A DNA stretch of 37,551 bases, from positions 1 through 37,551 of the forward strand of contig JALWZT010000305.1 of the NCBI GenBank assembly GCA_027002405.1. The letters are read 5' to 3'. Position 1 is the first letter of the stretch. Every line of letters begins with the position of its first letter. The DNA comes from Anaerolineae bacterium (lineage in GTDB: Bacteria; Chloroflexota; Anaerolineae; J102). The position numbers and the translations under genes are program-made. Under the pieces are notes generated by a model. It was not told the DNA's origin and did not search any database. It saw nothing but the letters and a program-made list of their open reading frames with translations. Shown here one piece after another: positions 7,851 to 16,803 of the stretch.

Positions 7851-8164
7851 GGGTATTCCTCTTCGACAATCGCCCGCAAAATACGAATCTGTTCGGGCGT
7901 CAGGTCTGCTTGCTTCGATTTGGGATAGATAAAAAGCATAAGTAGCTGGTTGGGCTGAACGGCCCAGTAGTAGATGATCCGAACGCCGCCGCGTTTGCCT
8001 CGGCCTTTCGTCCTCCAACGGAGTTTGCGAAGACCACCGCTGTCGATTATCAACTGCCCCAGATCAGGGCGTTGGACCAAGGCATATTGCAGCTCTCGAT
8101 AGTCCTCATCAGAAAGCCACTGCTGGACTAATTTGGTGAAAATCGAGGTCTCAATGATGACCAT
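7847..8164 (-). CDS. higB: Toxin of HigB/RelE type (mRNA interferase fold)
   Basis: 105 residues. Conserved features of the RelE/HigB toxin fold are LRKLRWRTKGRGKRGGVRII, then YYWAVQPNQLLMLFIYPKSKQADLTPEQ and a C-terminal helix LRAIVEEEYP. Members cleave ribosome-bound mRNA when free of antitoxin. The gene overlaps higA by four bases and starts just behind its own sigma-70-type promoter. The pair sits inside the formate dehydrogenase gene run, between fdhA and fdhD, and looks like an insertion into it. Confidence 0.9.
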   Translation of the reverse strand: MVIIETSIFTKLVQQWLSDEDYRELQYALVQRPDLGQLIIDSGGLRKLRWRTKGRGKRGGVRIIYYWAVQPNQLLMLFIYPKSKQADLTPEQIRILRAIVEEEYP

Positions 8165-8176
8165 GATACAAAATCA

Positions 8177-8205
8177 AGTATACGCCATTGGCGTACTTTT
8201 GTCAA
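8177..8205 (-). promoter_or_regulatory. higBA promoter with operator palindrome in the spacer
   Basis: On the minus strand TTGACA (8205-8200), a 17-bp spacer and TATACT (8182-8177) form a near-consensus sigma-70 promoter. The perfect 15-base palindrome TACGCCA-A-TGGCGTA (8181-8195) fills most of the spacer and touches the -10 box. This is the expected place for HigA autorepression. The promoter stands 12 bases before the higB start and 7 bases after the fdhA stop. Confidence 0.85.
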
Positions 8206-8211
8206 TGGTTT

Positions 8212-10353
8212 TCACGCTAAAACCAGCTCCCAATTTGCCACCTCGGCCTTTTCCACAGCCACCGCGGTGTTTTTGTAGTCGGGAATCTTGGCATCGGGGT
8301 CCAGGGCGTCCAGGGTGAGCAGGTTGGCCGCGGCCTCCGCGTAGTGCATGGGCAGAAAGACCGTGCCGATGGGGGAGCGGTCGGTCACCCGCACCCGGGC
8401 CACCACCTGGCCCCGGCGGGAGCGGATTTTCGCCAGATCGCCCGAGACCAACCCCAATTTTTTCGCATCCACCGGATGGATTTCCACCACCGGTTCGGGC
8501 GCGGCGTCGTTCAGGCGGGAACGACGGGTGAGCGCGCCGCCATGCCAGTGATAAAGCAAACGGCCCGTGGACAGGTTGAAGGGATATTCCTCGTCGGGGA
8601 GCTCCACGGGCGGGCGGAAGTCCATCAGCCAGAATTTGCCCCTTCCCCGGGGCACCCCCTCCTTGTAAAGATAAAGGGTGCCGGGATCGTCCTCGGTGTA
8701 GCAGGGATACTGGACACCTTCCTCTTCGATGCGCTGGTAGGTGATGCCCGCGTATTCGGACGCGGCCTGGCCCACTTCCCGCCAGACTGCCTCCGCGCCG
8801 GCATAGTTCCAGCCCTGCGCGGTGTGCACGCCCAGGCGGGCCTCCAGCCGTCGGCCCAGGTCTTGCAAGATGTCCAGGTCGGGTCGGGCCTCGCCGGGTG
8901 GGGGCAGGGCCGCGCGCACCCGCTGCACCCGGCGCTCCGTATTGGTAAAGGTGCCTTCTTTTTCGGCCCAACTGGCCGCGGGCAGGATGACATGCGCGAA
9001 GCGGGCCGTTTCCGTGGGAAAGATGTCCTGCACCACCATGAAGTCAAGATTGGAAAAGTGTTCGTAAAGCGCGTGCAGATGGGGGTCGGAGGTGGCGGGA
9101 TTCTCGCCCATGACGTACATGGCCCGGATGCGGCCTTCACCCGCGGCCTGGGCCATTTCCACCACGGTGAGACCGGGCCGGTCGTTGAGCTCGACGCCCC
9201 ACAGCTTCTCGAATTTGGCTTTGACCGCGGGGTCACTCACGGGCTGGTAGCCGGGATAGACGTTGGGCAGGCCGCCCATGTCGGAGCAGCCCTGGACGTT
9301 ATTCTGTCCCCGCAGGGGGTTCAATCCCCCGCCATACTTGCCCAGATGCCCGGCCAGCATGGCCAGATTCACCAGGGCGCTGGCGTTGTCCGAGCCGTGG
9401 GTGCTCTGGCTGATGCCCATCCCCCAGTAAATGGCGGCCGAGGGCGCGGTGGCGTACAGCCGCGCGGCCTCCCGAATCTTCCAGGCCGGCACGCCCGATA
9501 CCTCCTCCGCCCATTCCGGAGTGAAACGCTGGATGTGCGCCGCGTACGCTTCGAAGCCCTCGGTCTGGGTGGCCACGTACGCCTTGTCGTAGAGCTCCTC
9601 GTTGACGATGACATGGGCCATGGCCTGGAATACAGCCACATCTGTGCCCGGGCGTTGTTGTAGCCATAGGGTGGCGTGTTTCGCCATGTCGATGCGCCGC
9701 GGGTCCACCACGATCAGCCGCGCGCCCTTGTCCACGGCCTTCAGCATCTTTAGGGCGATGACAGGATGGGCGTAGGTGGTGTTGGAGCCTGTCACGATAA
9801 AGGTGTGCAGGTTTTCCATCTCCTCGATGCTGTTAGACATGGCCGCGGAAGCGATGGTGCGCATGAGGCCCACCACCGATCCCGCGTGGCACAGCCGCGC
9901 GCAGTGGTCGATGTGATTCGTCTTCAGCAGGCTGCGGAAGAGCTTCTGGTAGAGGTAGTTGTCTTCGTTGGTGAGCTTGGCGCTGGCCAGGGCCGCGATC
10001 GCGTCCCCGCCCGATTCCTGTGCGATGCGCGCGAGCTGATCCGCCACCAGGGTCAGGGCTTCTTCCCAGGTGGCCTCTCGATAAGCCTCGGCCACGGAGC
10101 GCGCGGGGCGGGCCTTGCCAAAGGGTTGGCCCAGGACGATGTCCTTGCGGATGAGGGGTTGGGTGAGACGGGTGGGATGATGCACGAAGTCGGTGCCAAA
10201 ACGGCCCTTGACGCAGAGTTCGCCGTAGTTCGGGCGCTTGTCGAAATCCGCCGTCACCTGCACGATGCGATTTTCCTTGATGTGCAGGTTGATCTGGCAT
10301 CCCACGCCGCAGAAGGGGCAGGTGGTGGGGACGATGCGGTCGAAGGTGAGCAT
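8212..10353 (-). CDS. fdhA: Formate dehydrogenase catalytic (alpha) subunit, Cys type
   Basis: 713 residues of the molybdopterin oxidoreductase family; oxidises formate to CO2 at a Mo/W-bis-MGD centre. The [4Fe-4S] motif is C12-x2-C15-x3-C19-x27-C47. The active-site segment CARLCHAGSVVGL has Cys155-His156, so this is the cysteine rather than selenocysteine form. Later landmarks are GLNPLRGQNNVQGCSDMGG and the C-terminal MGD-binding domain (STGRLLYHWHGGALTRRS). The start at 10353 has no strong ribosome-binding site and lies next to a 43-base repeat remnant. The preceding gene encodes the iron-sulfur N-terminal domain that is fused to this protein in FdsA-type enzymes. Together with the NuoE/NuoF-like subunits it should make a soluble NAD(P)-linked formate dehydrogenase. 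Confidence 0.95.
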   Translation of the reverse strand: MLTFDRIVPTTCPFCGVGCQINLHIKENRIVQVTADFDKRPNYGELCVKGRFGTDFVHHPTRLTQPLIRKDIVLGQPFGKARPARSVAEAYREATWEEALTLVADQLARIAQESGGDAIAALASAKLTNEDNYLYQKLFRSLLKTNHIDHCARLCHAGSVVGLMRTIASAAMSNSIEEMENLHTFIVTGSNTTYAHPVIALKMLKAVDKGARLIVVDPRRIDMAKHATLWLQQRPGTDVAVFQAMAHVIVNEELYDKAYVATQTEGFEAYAAHIQRFTPEWAEEVSGVPAWKIREAARLYATAPSAAIYWGMGISQSTHGSDNASALVNLAMLAGHLGKYGGGLNPLRGQNNVQGCSDMGGLPNVYPGYQPVSDPAVKAKFEKLWGVELNDRPGLTVVEMAQAAGEGRIRAMYVMGENPATSDPHLHALYEHFSNLDFMVVQDIFPTETARFAHVILPAASWAEKEGTFTNTERRVQRVRAALPPPGEARPDLDILQDLGRRLEARLGVHTAQGWNYAGAEAVWREVGQAASEYAGITYQRIEEEGVQYPCYTEDDPGTLYLYKEGVPRGRGKFWLMDFRPPVELPDEEYPFNLSTGRLLYHWHGGALTRRSRLNDAAPEPVVEIHPVDAKKLGLVSGDLAKIRSRRGQVVARVRVTDRSPIGTVFLPMHYAEAAANLLTLDALDPDAKIPDYKNTAVAVEKAEVANWELVLA

Positions 10354-10358
10354 AGGGG

Positions 10359-10401
10359 TTCCGTGAGTAGAGTAATCAGTGATCAGTCATCAGTAATCAG
10401 T
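10359..10401 (+). repeat. Mosaic repeat fragment splitting two formate dehydrogenase genes
   Basis: 43 bases: TTCCGTGAGTAGAG followed by AATCAGTGATCAGTCATCAG-type words, the same order as the start of the unit at 13856. On the minus strand it supplies the last codons and a TGA TGA double stop of the upstream iron-sulfur gene and the sequence in front of the fdhA start. Confidence 0.8.
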
Positions 10402-11043
10402 TGCCATCTCCAGCTCGAAGACGCGGCGGTCTTTGAGCGCGCCTGTGGGGCAGACGCCTACGCAGTTGCCGCAGAAGACGCAGGTGGTCTCGGGCATGGG
10501 GTTCTCGAAGAAAGTGGCAATGGAGGTTTCGAACCCGCGGCCGCTGAAGCCCAGTGCGAACGCGTGCTCCATGTCCGTGCCGCAGGCTTCCACACAACGC
10601 CAGCAAAGCACACATTTGTCGTAATCCCGCACGAAGAAGCTGTTGTCGATGATTACCTCATGCTCCCGGCGGGTGAGGTCTTCGCCAAAACGTTCGGGAT
10701 GGGCGTCGTATTCGGCCAGCATGGCCCGAAGCTCGGGCGCGTCGCTGAGATCCACGGTGGTGGCCAGCATCTCCAGGATGGTGCGGCGGGCCAGGTCGAC
10801 GCGCGGGGAGCGGGTGTGGATGACCGCGTCGGCCGCGACCTGGGTGACGCACGCGGGCTGGAGGGTGCGACGGCCCTCCCATTCCACCACGCACAGGCGA
10901 CAGACCGCGGGCGGAGTGAGGTTGGGGTGATGGCATAGGGTGGGGATGGTGATGCCCGCGGCCTCCGCGGCTTGGAGCACGGTGGCATCCGCGGGGGCTT
11001 CCACGGGTTGGCCGTCGATGGTGAGGGAGATGGTTGAGGTCAT
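10390..11043 (-). CDS. Iron-sulfur subunit, NuoG/FdsA N-terminal-like
   Basis: 217 residues. The N-terminal [2Fe-2S] ferredoxin domain has C37-x10-C48-x2-C51-x13-C65, and a C-terminal 2x[4Fe-4S] domain has C144-x2-C147-x2-C150-x3-C154 and C188-x2-C191-x2-C194-x3-C198. The central His-Cys3 cluster site usual in NuoG is not recognisable. It would carry electrons between the molybdenum subunit and the flavin subunit. In many organisms this module is the N-terminus of the catalytic subunit; here the combined length with fdhA (930) matches such fused FdsA proteins. The last three residues and stop come from repeat DNA. No ribosome-binding site is evident at the start. Confidence 0.9.
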   Translation of the reverse strand: MTSTISLTIDGQPVEAPADATVLQAAEAAGITIPTLCHHPNLTPPAVCRLCVVEWEGRRTLQPACVTQVAADAVIHTRSPRVDLARRTILEMLATTVDLSDAPELRAMLAEYDAHPERFGEDLTRREHEVIIDNSFFVRDYDKCVLCWRCVEACGTDMEHAFALGFSGRGFETSIATFFENPMPETTCVFCGNCVGVCPTGALKDRRVFELEMATDY

Positions 11044-11091
11044 GGCGTTCGTTCTGTTTTAGGGAAAACGAGCTGTTCGTCTCGCAAGATC

Positions 11092-11159
11092 GATGCGTAA
11101 AACGTTATGCGTAATGCGTAAAAATTTACGTTTCACGTTTTACGTTTCACGCACCGGCA
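11092..11159. repeat. Palindromic repeat fragment between nuoF-like and iron-sulfur genes
   Basis: A run of ATGCGTAAAACGTTATGCG, then AATTTACGTTTCACG and TTTTACGTTTCACGC, composed of the same short words as the central part of the GTGAAACGTG-type mosaic units. It fills the 124-base gap between the NuoF-like and the iron-sulfur subunit genes and can fold on itself. Confidence 0.6.
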
Positions 11160-11167
11160 TAATGTGC

Positions 11168-12384
<1,217 letters not shown>

Positions 12385-12388
<4 letters not shown>

Positions 12389-12876
12389 GAGACGCCTCCC
12401 AGCAGGTCGGGGATTTGGTCGGGCGAGACCGGGCCCATGGGTTCTTCGTCGAGCATGAGGAAGGGCGCAAGCTCACAATGGCCCAGGCAGGGATGCAGTT
12501 CCAGGGTAAAGCGGCCGTCCGCGCTCGTGCCCCCTTGCTCCGGCACCCCCAGGTGGTCGGCCAATGCCCGGATGATGGCCTCATGGCCCGCCAGCATACA
12601 GGCAAGGTCGTTGCACACCCGAATGACATGCTTCCCCACAGGGCGATTGTAGAAAAGGGTGTAGAACTCAAGGACGTTGTGGACTTCGATTTCAGGAATG
12701 CCCAGGGTGTGGGCCACGGCCCGGGCGGTGGGTTCATCCACCCAGCCCGTGATGGCCTGGATGTCGTGCAACAGAGGCAACAATGCAGACTGGCCTCCTC
12801 CCTGATAGCGGCGGAGCAGGGTCTGTAAGGCCTGTTCCTGATGGGGAGTAAGCGCCAGGGTTTGGGGTGATGTCAT
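12385..12876 (-). CDS. NuoE-like thioredoxin-fold [2Fe-2S] subunit (FdsG-like)
   Basis: 163 residues of the NuoE/HoxE/FdsG family. Helical N-terminus (LLPLLHDIQAITGWV), then the thioredoxin-like domain with C88-x4-C93 and C130-x3-C134 (HPCLGHCELAP) binding one [2Fe-2S] cluster. Its partner is the NuoF-like flavoprotein encoded immediately downstream with a four-base overlap. Only a weak CGAGGC precedes the ATG. A CPBP membrane protease gene ends 27 bases upstream on the same strand, so the transcript probably starts before that gene. Confidence 0.93.
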
Positions 12877-12903
12877 GGCGCAGCCTCGAATGGAAGGGAT
12901 GGG

Positions 12904-13581
12904 TTATTGGGGCAGGTATTGGGCAAAGAAGGTGGGCAAGAGAATAAATGCGTAAGCGTCATTCAAGAGGTGCATCAGCATGGTAGCGGGCAGATTGCGG
13001 CGTTTGACGTACAGCACCGTGATAATCAAACTCCACACGCCGATCTGGACCGCGCCGCCGAGCCCCCAGAAGGGGATATGCAGCAAGACGAAAGCGACAT
13101 AGGCGATGGCTGCTCCCAAACCAAGACGCCCTGTGAGTTCACTCAGGCGTTCAATGGGATACCCGCGGAAGAGGATCTCTTCGGTAATGGCCGCGGTGAC
13201 AACGATTCCCACGCGCAACGTCAGAGGGGTTTTCGCCAATTGTCCGATCCCAGCGGCCGTGCTCTCCAGGCCAAGCATTTGGATGAGAGGGGTGGTGAAA
13301 ATAAATGCGATGATGCCGATGACGAAGCCTATCACCCCCCACAGGGCATCACGCCAGGACATGGCTTTGATGCCAATGGAGGCGAGGGATCGCTTTTCCC
13401 AGAAAAGCACGATCCCCAGCAGCACGAGGGTCAGGATCCACTCTTCTGCGATAAAGCGCGTGGCCCGTGAAGGGACTGCCAGGTCCGCGGAACGCCTGCC
13501 GGAAATCAGGTCCAGGATGAAAGGAAGGCCCAACGCAATGAACAAGCCGGTAAAGGTGGCGATTCGTTGCTTTTTGTCCAT
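12904..13581 (-). CDS. CPBP family intramembrane metalloprotease
   Basis: 225 residues with about six hydrophobic segments. The three hallmark motifs are present: EE-x3-R in TEEILFRG (E134, E135, R139), F-x3-H in FVLLHIPFW (H168), and H-x3-N/D in HLLND (H204). The family includes CAAX-type prenyl proteases and bacteriocin-immunity or self-protection proteins; the substrate here is unknown. The start follows GGAGGC. It heads the minus-strand run leading into the formate dehydrogenase genes, but a functional link is not evident. Confidence 0.9.
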   Translation of the reverse strand: MDKKQRIATFTGLFIALGLPFILDLISGRRSADLAVPSRATRFIAEEWILTLVLLGIVLFWEKRSLASIGIKAMSWRDALWGVIGFVIGIIAFIFTTPLIQMLGLESTAAGIGQLAKTPLTLRVGIVVTAAITEEILFRGYPIERLSELTGRLGLGAAIAYVAFVLLHIPFWGLGGAVQIGVWSLIITVLYVKRRNLPATMLMHLLNDAYAFILLPTFFAQYLPQ

Positions 13582-13652
13582 TTGGTTGCCTCCGCAGACG
13601 AAAACGTGAAAAGAGGAGGGAACGTCAAGGAAAGCGGATTGGCCTGCCCCTG

Positions 13653-13855
13653 CTTTGTAAATAGGATTCGGATCAGGATTAGGATTGAGATCATCAGGAC
13701 AACGTTGAGCGAGGCGACAACGGGCGTCAAACGTAAAACGTGAAACGTCAGGTCATGACGCATGACGTTTGACGCTTGACGAAATCGGCTTCCCGCGCCA
13801 ACTTGGCCGCGAGATGTTTTCTTCGGTATCGGCGAACTGCCGTTCGTGGTGACTG
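13653..13855 (+). repeat. Mosaic repeat unit (family 1)
   Basis: Begins CTTTGTAAATAGGATTCGG and ends TCGTGGTGACTG. Inside are GGATCAGGATTAGGATTGAG, ACGTTGAGCGAGG, and a palindromic array of AAACGTGAAACGTCA and ATGACGTTTGACG words, then CCGCGCCAACTTGGCCGCG. It lies between the CPBP gene and the next unit, which it joins head-to-tail. Confidence 0.85.
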
Positions 13856-14121
13856 CTTTGAAAATAGAGTAATCAGTGATCAGTTATCAGTAATCAGTGT
13901 TCAGTAGCGCCTTGCAACGTCATTCCGAGGGAGCGAAGCGACCGAGGAATCTAGCGAAGCGCAAAAAACCGCCGCATGGCGCTCGCTTCGCTCGCTAGAT
14001 GCTTCGCTCCCTCCGGTCGCTCAGCATGACGAATATCTGCGAAAATCTGCGTTGCGAAGCATCGGCGCAAATCAGCGTTCCCTTTTCCTCGGTATCGGCG
14101 AGCCGTGGCTCATGGTGACTG
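13856..14121 (+). repeat. Mosaic repeat unit (family 1), long-palindrome variant
   Basis: Begins CTTTGAAAATAGAG, then AATCAGTGATCAG words, the long palindromic module at 13920-14031 and ATCTGCG/AATCAGCG words, ending CTCATGGTGACTG. The remaining 94 bases to the mscL stop (14122-14215) contain no gene or clear terminator that I can see. Confidence 0.85.
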
Positions 14122-14215
14122 CTATCGGCGTATCAACGTGTACAACGCTTGCTCCCGGCGAGGGCTGAGCGTCTACATCTGGTCAGACATCATTCCGAGA
14201 CCTCGGTTTGCAATG

Positions 14216-14677
14216 TCAGGCGTCGGCTTCCGCCAGTTCCGTGGTGCAATAGGGGCAACGCACCGCGGGGATGGGAATTTCCATATGACAATAGGGACAT
14301 TCCTTGGTGGTAGGCTCGGCTGGTGCCGGTTCGGGCTCCTTTTGCAATTTGTTATAATAGCGCACCAGCAAAAAGACGACAAACGCCACGATGACGAAGC
14401 TGATCACGGCGTTGATGAAGGCTCCCCAGGCGATGACCACGGCCCCGGCATCTTGGGCCTGGGCCAGGGAGGCGTAGGGGCCCGGCGGATCGCCTGGCTT
14501 TAGCACCGTCATGATATTGCTGAAATCTACACCGCCTAATAGCAGACCAATGGGGGGCATGATCACATTGTTCACCAATGATTTCACCACCGCGCCAAAG
14601 GCCGCGCCGATGATAATGCCCACGGCCATGTCCATGACGTTGCCGCGCTTGAGGAAGTCTTTAAATTCTTGCCACAT
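14216..14677 (-). CDS. mscL: Large-conductance mechanosensitive channel with zinc-ribbon tail
   Basis: 153 residues. Homopentameric osmotic safety valve of the inner membrane. N-terminal helix and TM1 ([20 protein letters not shown], then [21 protein letters not shown]), periplasmic loop, and TM2 (about 84-106, [19 protein letters not shown]). In place of the usual short helical bundle it ends in a Pro-rich linker and a CPYC-x10-CPYC zinc ribbon (C127, C130, C141, C144). The ribosome-binding site AGGAGGTAAC is excellent. A mosaic unit begins one base past that site, at 14692, so the mscL promoter must lie in or beyond repeat DNA. Confidence 0.95.
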   Translation of the reverse strand: MWQEFKDFLKRGNVMDMAVGIIIGAAFGAVVKSLVNNVIMPPIGLLLGGVDFSNIMTVLKPGDPPGPYASLAQAQDAGAVVIAWGAFINAVISFVIVAFVVFLLVRYYNKLQKEPEPAPAEPTTKECPYCHMEIPIPAVRCPYCTTELAEADA

Positions 14678-14691
14678 GATGTTACCTCCTG

Positions 14692-14880
14692 TTCCGTAAA
14701 TAGCGTTGTGTTCGTTTGCAAAAGCAACTCGAAGCCCACGTTGGGCGAGGCAGCAATGGGCGTGATGCGTGAAACGTGAAACGTGAGAACCTTACGCATC
14801 ACGCATCACGTTTCACGGCCCGCCAGCCTGACTGCGAGGCGTTTTCGTCCGTATCGGCGTGCCGCCGCGCGTGGCGCCTG
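14692..14880 (+). repeat. Mosaic repeat unit (family 1), GTGAAACGTG variant
   Basis: 189 bp, almost identical to 5506-5701: TTCCGTAAATAGCG, GCCCACGTTGGGCGAGG, GTGAAACGTGAAACGTGAG, then GCGTTTTCGTCCGTATCGGC and the end GTGGCGCCTG. A new start motif CTTTGTAAACAGG follows at 14881-14893 but the unit breaks off. Confidence 0.85.
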
Positions 14881-14984
14881 CTTTGTAAACAGGATTGGGA
14901 TTCTGACAATACCGACAGCACAATGTCAGATGAATGGGAATTGGATGACAGGAAGGGGTGGGATTATTTTGGTACACTATGGCC

Positions 14985-15170
14985 GTAAAGTCAAATACAT
15001 TTGAGAGGTGAGGGTAATTTTTGCGGTGTTGCTTTTATGAAAGGAGCGCAAGGAAAGGGTGTGTGGGAGCTTGAGATGCTCCCGCCATCTGCCAGGCAAG
15101 GGCGAGAGCCTGGCAAGGGAAGCGGTCCGGCGCCAGGGCGAGGGCGTCGGACCTGCTCTTTTTGCCAGGT
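14985..15170 (+). ncRNA. Candidate small structured RNA with three hairpins
   Basis: Three consecutive stems are visible: GGGAGC/GCTCCC (15065-15083), TGCCAGGC/GCCTGGCA (15090-15115), and GGTCCGGCGC/GCGTCGGACC (15124-15153). Hairpins two and three have loops of equal length (AAGGGCGAGA and CAGGGCGAGG) sharing AGGGCGAG. The third stem is followed by TGCTCTTTTT, which could end transcription. Upstream, an extended -10 box TGGTACACT (14970-14978) would start transcription near 14985. The stretch ends just before the separate pheST promoter. No known RNA family is recognised, and a structured fragment without its own transcript remains possible. Confidence 0.4.
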
Positions 15171-15177
15171 GCGCAAC

Positions 15178-15206
15178 TTGACAATTTGGCAGGATCCCTT
15201 GATAAT
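15178..15206 (+). promoter_or_regulatory. Sigma-70-type promoter of the T-box/pheST operon
   Basis: TTGACA at 15178-15183, a spacer of exactly 17 bases, and GATAAT at 15201-15206. Transcription would begin around 15213, placing the T-box leader directly downstream. Confidence 0.85.
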
Positions 15207-15212
15207 TCTTCA

Positions 15213-15530
15213 AAATCATTCGATAAGCCCCTGTAAAAGCGATGACGGAGGAAAGTAGGCGGGCGGAAACGCCCAGAGAGAAAGGGTCGTGGCTGGAAGC
15301 CCTTTTGCGCCGAACCCCGCTGAAGTTCCCTCCCGAGCTGGTTCGGTGAATGGTCTACAAGGCCTAGTAGTCGAACCCGGCAGCCGACCGTTACCCCGGC
15401 AGCCGTTCGGAGTGAGGATTGCACCCCTCCCGACGGAACTGAGTGCCTCGCGTGGTCGAGGAATCAGGGTGGCACCGCGGAACGCTTCAGCGCTTCGTCC
15501 CTGAATGGACGAGGCGTTTTTATTTTTGTC
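15213..15530 (+). promoter_or_regulatory. Phe-specific T-box riboswitch leader
   Basis: Typical T-box order: Stem I opening (GGAGGAAAGTAGGCGGGCGG), the AGAGAG loop E-like element near 15274, the specifier region TGAAGTTCCC with a UUC Phe codon at 15326-15328, and the invariant T-box AGGGTGGCACCGCGG at 15466-15480 whose UGGC pairs with an uncharged tRNA acceptor end. The terminator CGCTTCGTCC/GGACGAGGCG with a T tract follows. Uncharged tRNA-Phe should stabilise the antiterminator and allow transcription of pheS and pheT. The downstream genes confirm the specifier. Confidence 0.95.
15491..15527 (+). terminator. Intrinsic terminator of the T-box
   Basis: Stem CGCTTCGTCC (15491-15500) and GGACGAGGCG (15507-15516) with a six-base loop CTGAAT, one G-U pair, followed by TTTTTATTTTT. 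The 5' arm follows the T-box sequence, which competes with it to form the antiterminator. Confidence 0.93.
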
Positions 15531-15558
15531 GGAACCCCCATTATCCAGGAAGGAACTT

Positions 15559-16590
15559 ATGAGTGCATTCCCTGAGCTCTCTCAACTTCAGACCCAGGCC
15601 CAGGCCGAGCTGGCCGAGGTGAAAGATGACCGCCAGCTTGAAGCCTGGCGCATCAAGTGGTTGGGCCGTAAGGGACTGGTCCCCGCGGCTATTAAGAAAA
15701 TCGGAAGCCTGCCCAAAGAGGAACGGGCCGCTTATGGCCAGGCGGTTAATCAGCTTAAGCAAGCTGTTCAGGCCGCTTACGAAGCCCGAAAGCAAGCCCT
15801 CCGGGAAGAAGCCATGGCCGCGGAGCTGCGGGCAGAAGGGTTCGACCCTACCCTGCCCGGGCGTAGACCCCAGGTGGGCAAGCTCCATCCTGTCACGGCC
15901 ACCATGCGGGAAATTATCCGCATCTTCGCGCACATGGGCTTCCAGGTCTACACGGCCCGAGATGTGGAAACCGATGAATACAACTTTCAACTCCTGAACT
16001 TTCCCAAAGGACATCCCGCCCGGGAGATGCAGGACACCTTCCACACCACCATCCCCGATGTGCTCTTGCGGACCCACACCAGCCCGGGCCAAATCCGCGT
16101 CATGCGCGAACGTTATCCCGAGCCTATTCGGGTGGTTTTGCCTGGGAAGTGCTATCGCTACGAACAGGTCACAGCCCGATCCGAGATGATGTTTCACCAG
16201 ATCGAAGGGTTGGCCGTGGGCAAACATATCACCTTTGCAGACTTAAAAGGTACCTTACAGGCTTTTGTGGAACAGCTCTTTGGCGAAGGCCGTCGGCTCC
16301 GCTTCCGGGCTTCCCACTTCCCCTTCACCGAGCCCAGCGCAGAGGTAGATGTGGATTGCATCCTCTGTGGGGGCAAAGGCTGTCGCGTGTGCAAATACAC
16401 CGGCTGGCTGGAGATTTTGGGGTGTGGCATGGTCCATCCCAATGTATTGCGCAACGGCGGTTACGACCCCGACGAATGGACCGGATATGCCTTTGGAATG
16501 GGCCCGGAACGTATCGCCATGTTGCTGTATGGCGTGGATGATATCCGTTACTTCTACAGCAATGACGTTCGGTTCCTGGCGCAATTTTGA
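15559..16590 (+). CDS. pheS: Phenylalanine-tRNA ligase alpha subunit
   Basis: 343 residues, the usual bacterial length. N-terminal coiled-coil tRNA-binding arm (about 1-90), then the class II catalytic core: motif 1 around HPVTATMREIIRIFAHMGF, motif 2 CYRYEQVTARSEMMFHQIEG and motif 3 GMGPERIAMLLYGVDDIR. PheS forms an alpha2-beta2 enzyme with PheT. A CGGKGCRVCKYTGW insertion carries several cysteines, also common in thermophile and Chloroflexota homologs, and may bind zinc. ATG 15559 is chosen because AGGAAGGAA lies at 15547-15555; an earlier in-frame ATG sits within the T-box terminator. Expression is governed by the T-box. Confidence 0.97.
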   Translation: MSAFPELSQLQTQAQAELAEVKDDRQLEAWRIKWLGRKGLVPAAIKKIGSLPKEERAAYGQAVNQLKQAVQAAYEARKQALREEAMAAELRAEGFDPTLPGRRPQVGKLHPVTATMREIIRIFAHMGFQVYTARDVETDEYNFQLLNFPKGHPAREMQDTFHTTIPDVLLRTHTSPGQIRVMRERYPEPIRVVLPGKCYRYEQVTARSEMMFHQIEGLAVGKHITFADLKGTLQAFVEQLFGEGRRLRFRASHFPFTEPSAEVDVDCILCGGKGCRVCKYTGWLEILGCGMVHPNVLRNGGYDPDEWTGYAFGMGPERIAMLLYGVDDIRYFYSNDVRFLAQF

Positions 16591-16803
16591 CGTAACGACT
16601 AAGGTCGTTGCCACGAAGACACGAAGAAGCGTGAAGGTACGAAGTAATTTTCTCTATTTTTCTTCGTGGCTTCTTGGGGCCTAAAGTCGAGTACGTTAGC
16701 AGCTGCATTTTGACATTCAAAAATCACCTCCGCAAAGCGCCCAGCCATGCTCTCTGCTTCTTTTTTCCTCGGCGACTTTGCGTGAGACAAAAGCGAGGCA
16801 ACT
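16591..16803. other. pheS-pheT spacer with degenerate repeat
   Basis: 213 bases without a gene. 16607-16670 contains CCACGAAGACACGAAGAAG ... TTTTTCTTCGTGGC, the same inverted text as the interior of the MITE copies at 23307 and 36437. Their GTAACTAT ends are not clearly preserved. The spacer is unusually long for a pheST operon and contains TTTCTCTATTTTTC after a stem, so it may lower read-through to pheT. Only a weak GCGAGGC precedes the pheT start. Confidence 0.55.

Noticed and set aside
9880-9905. Possible selenocysteine site in formate dehydrogenase
   Set aside because: The active-site position is a normal Cys codon (CARLCHAGS), and the frame has no internal TGA.
10384-10392. TGA TGA between the iron-sulfur gene and fdhA as recoding signal
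   Set aside because: The two TGA codons are part of a common repeat block and fdhA has its own ATG, so splitting of the gene is simpler than read-through.
8344-10938. Two long plus-strand frames opposite fdhA and the iron-sulfur gene
   Set aside because: They are shadows of real genes with motif-rich products on the other strand and show low-complexity His/Gly/Arg-rich sequence.
15001-15258. 85-codon frame across the candidate RNA region
   Set aside because: It runs through three strong stem-loops and into the T-box leader, has Gly/Arg-rich low-complexity text and no homology that I can recognise.
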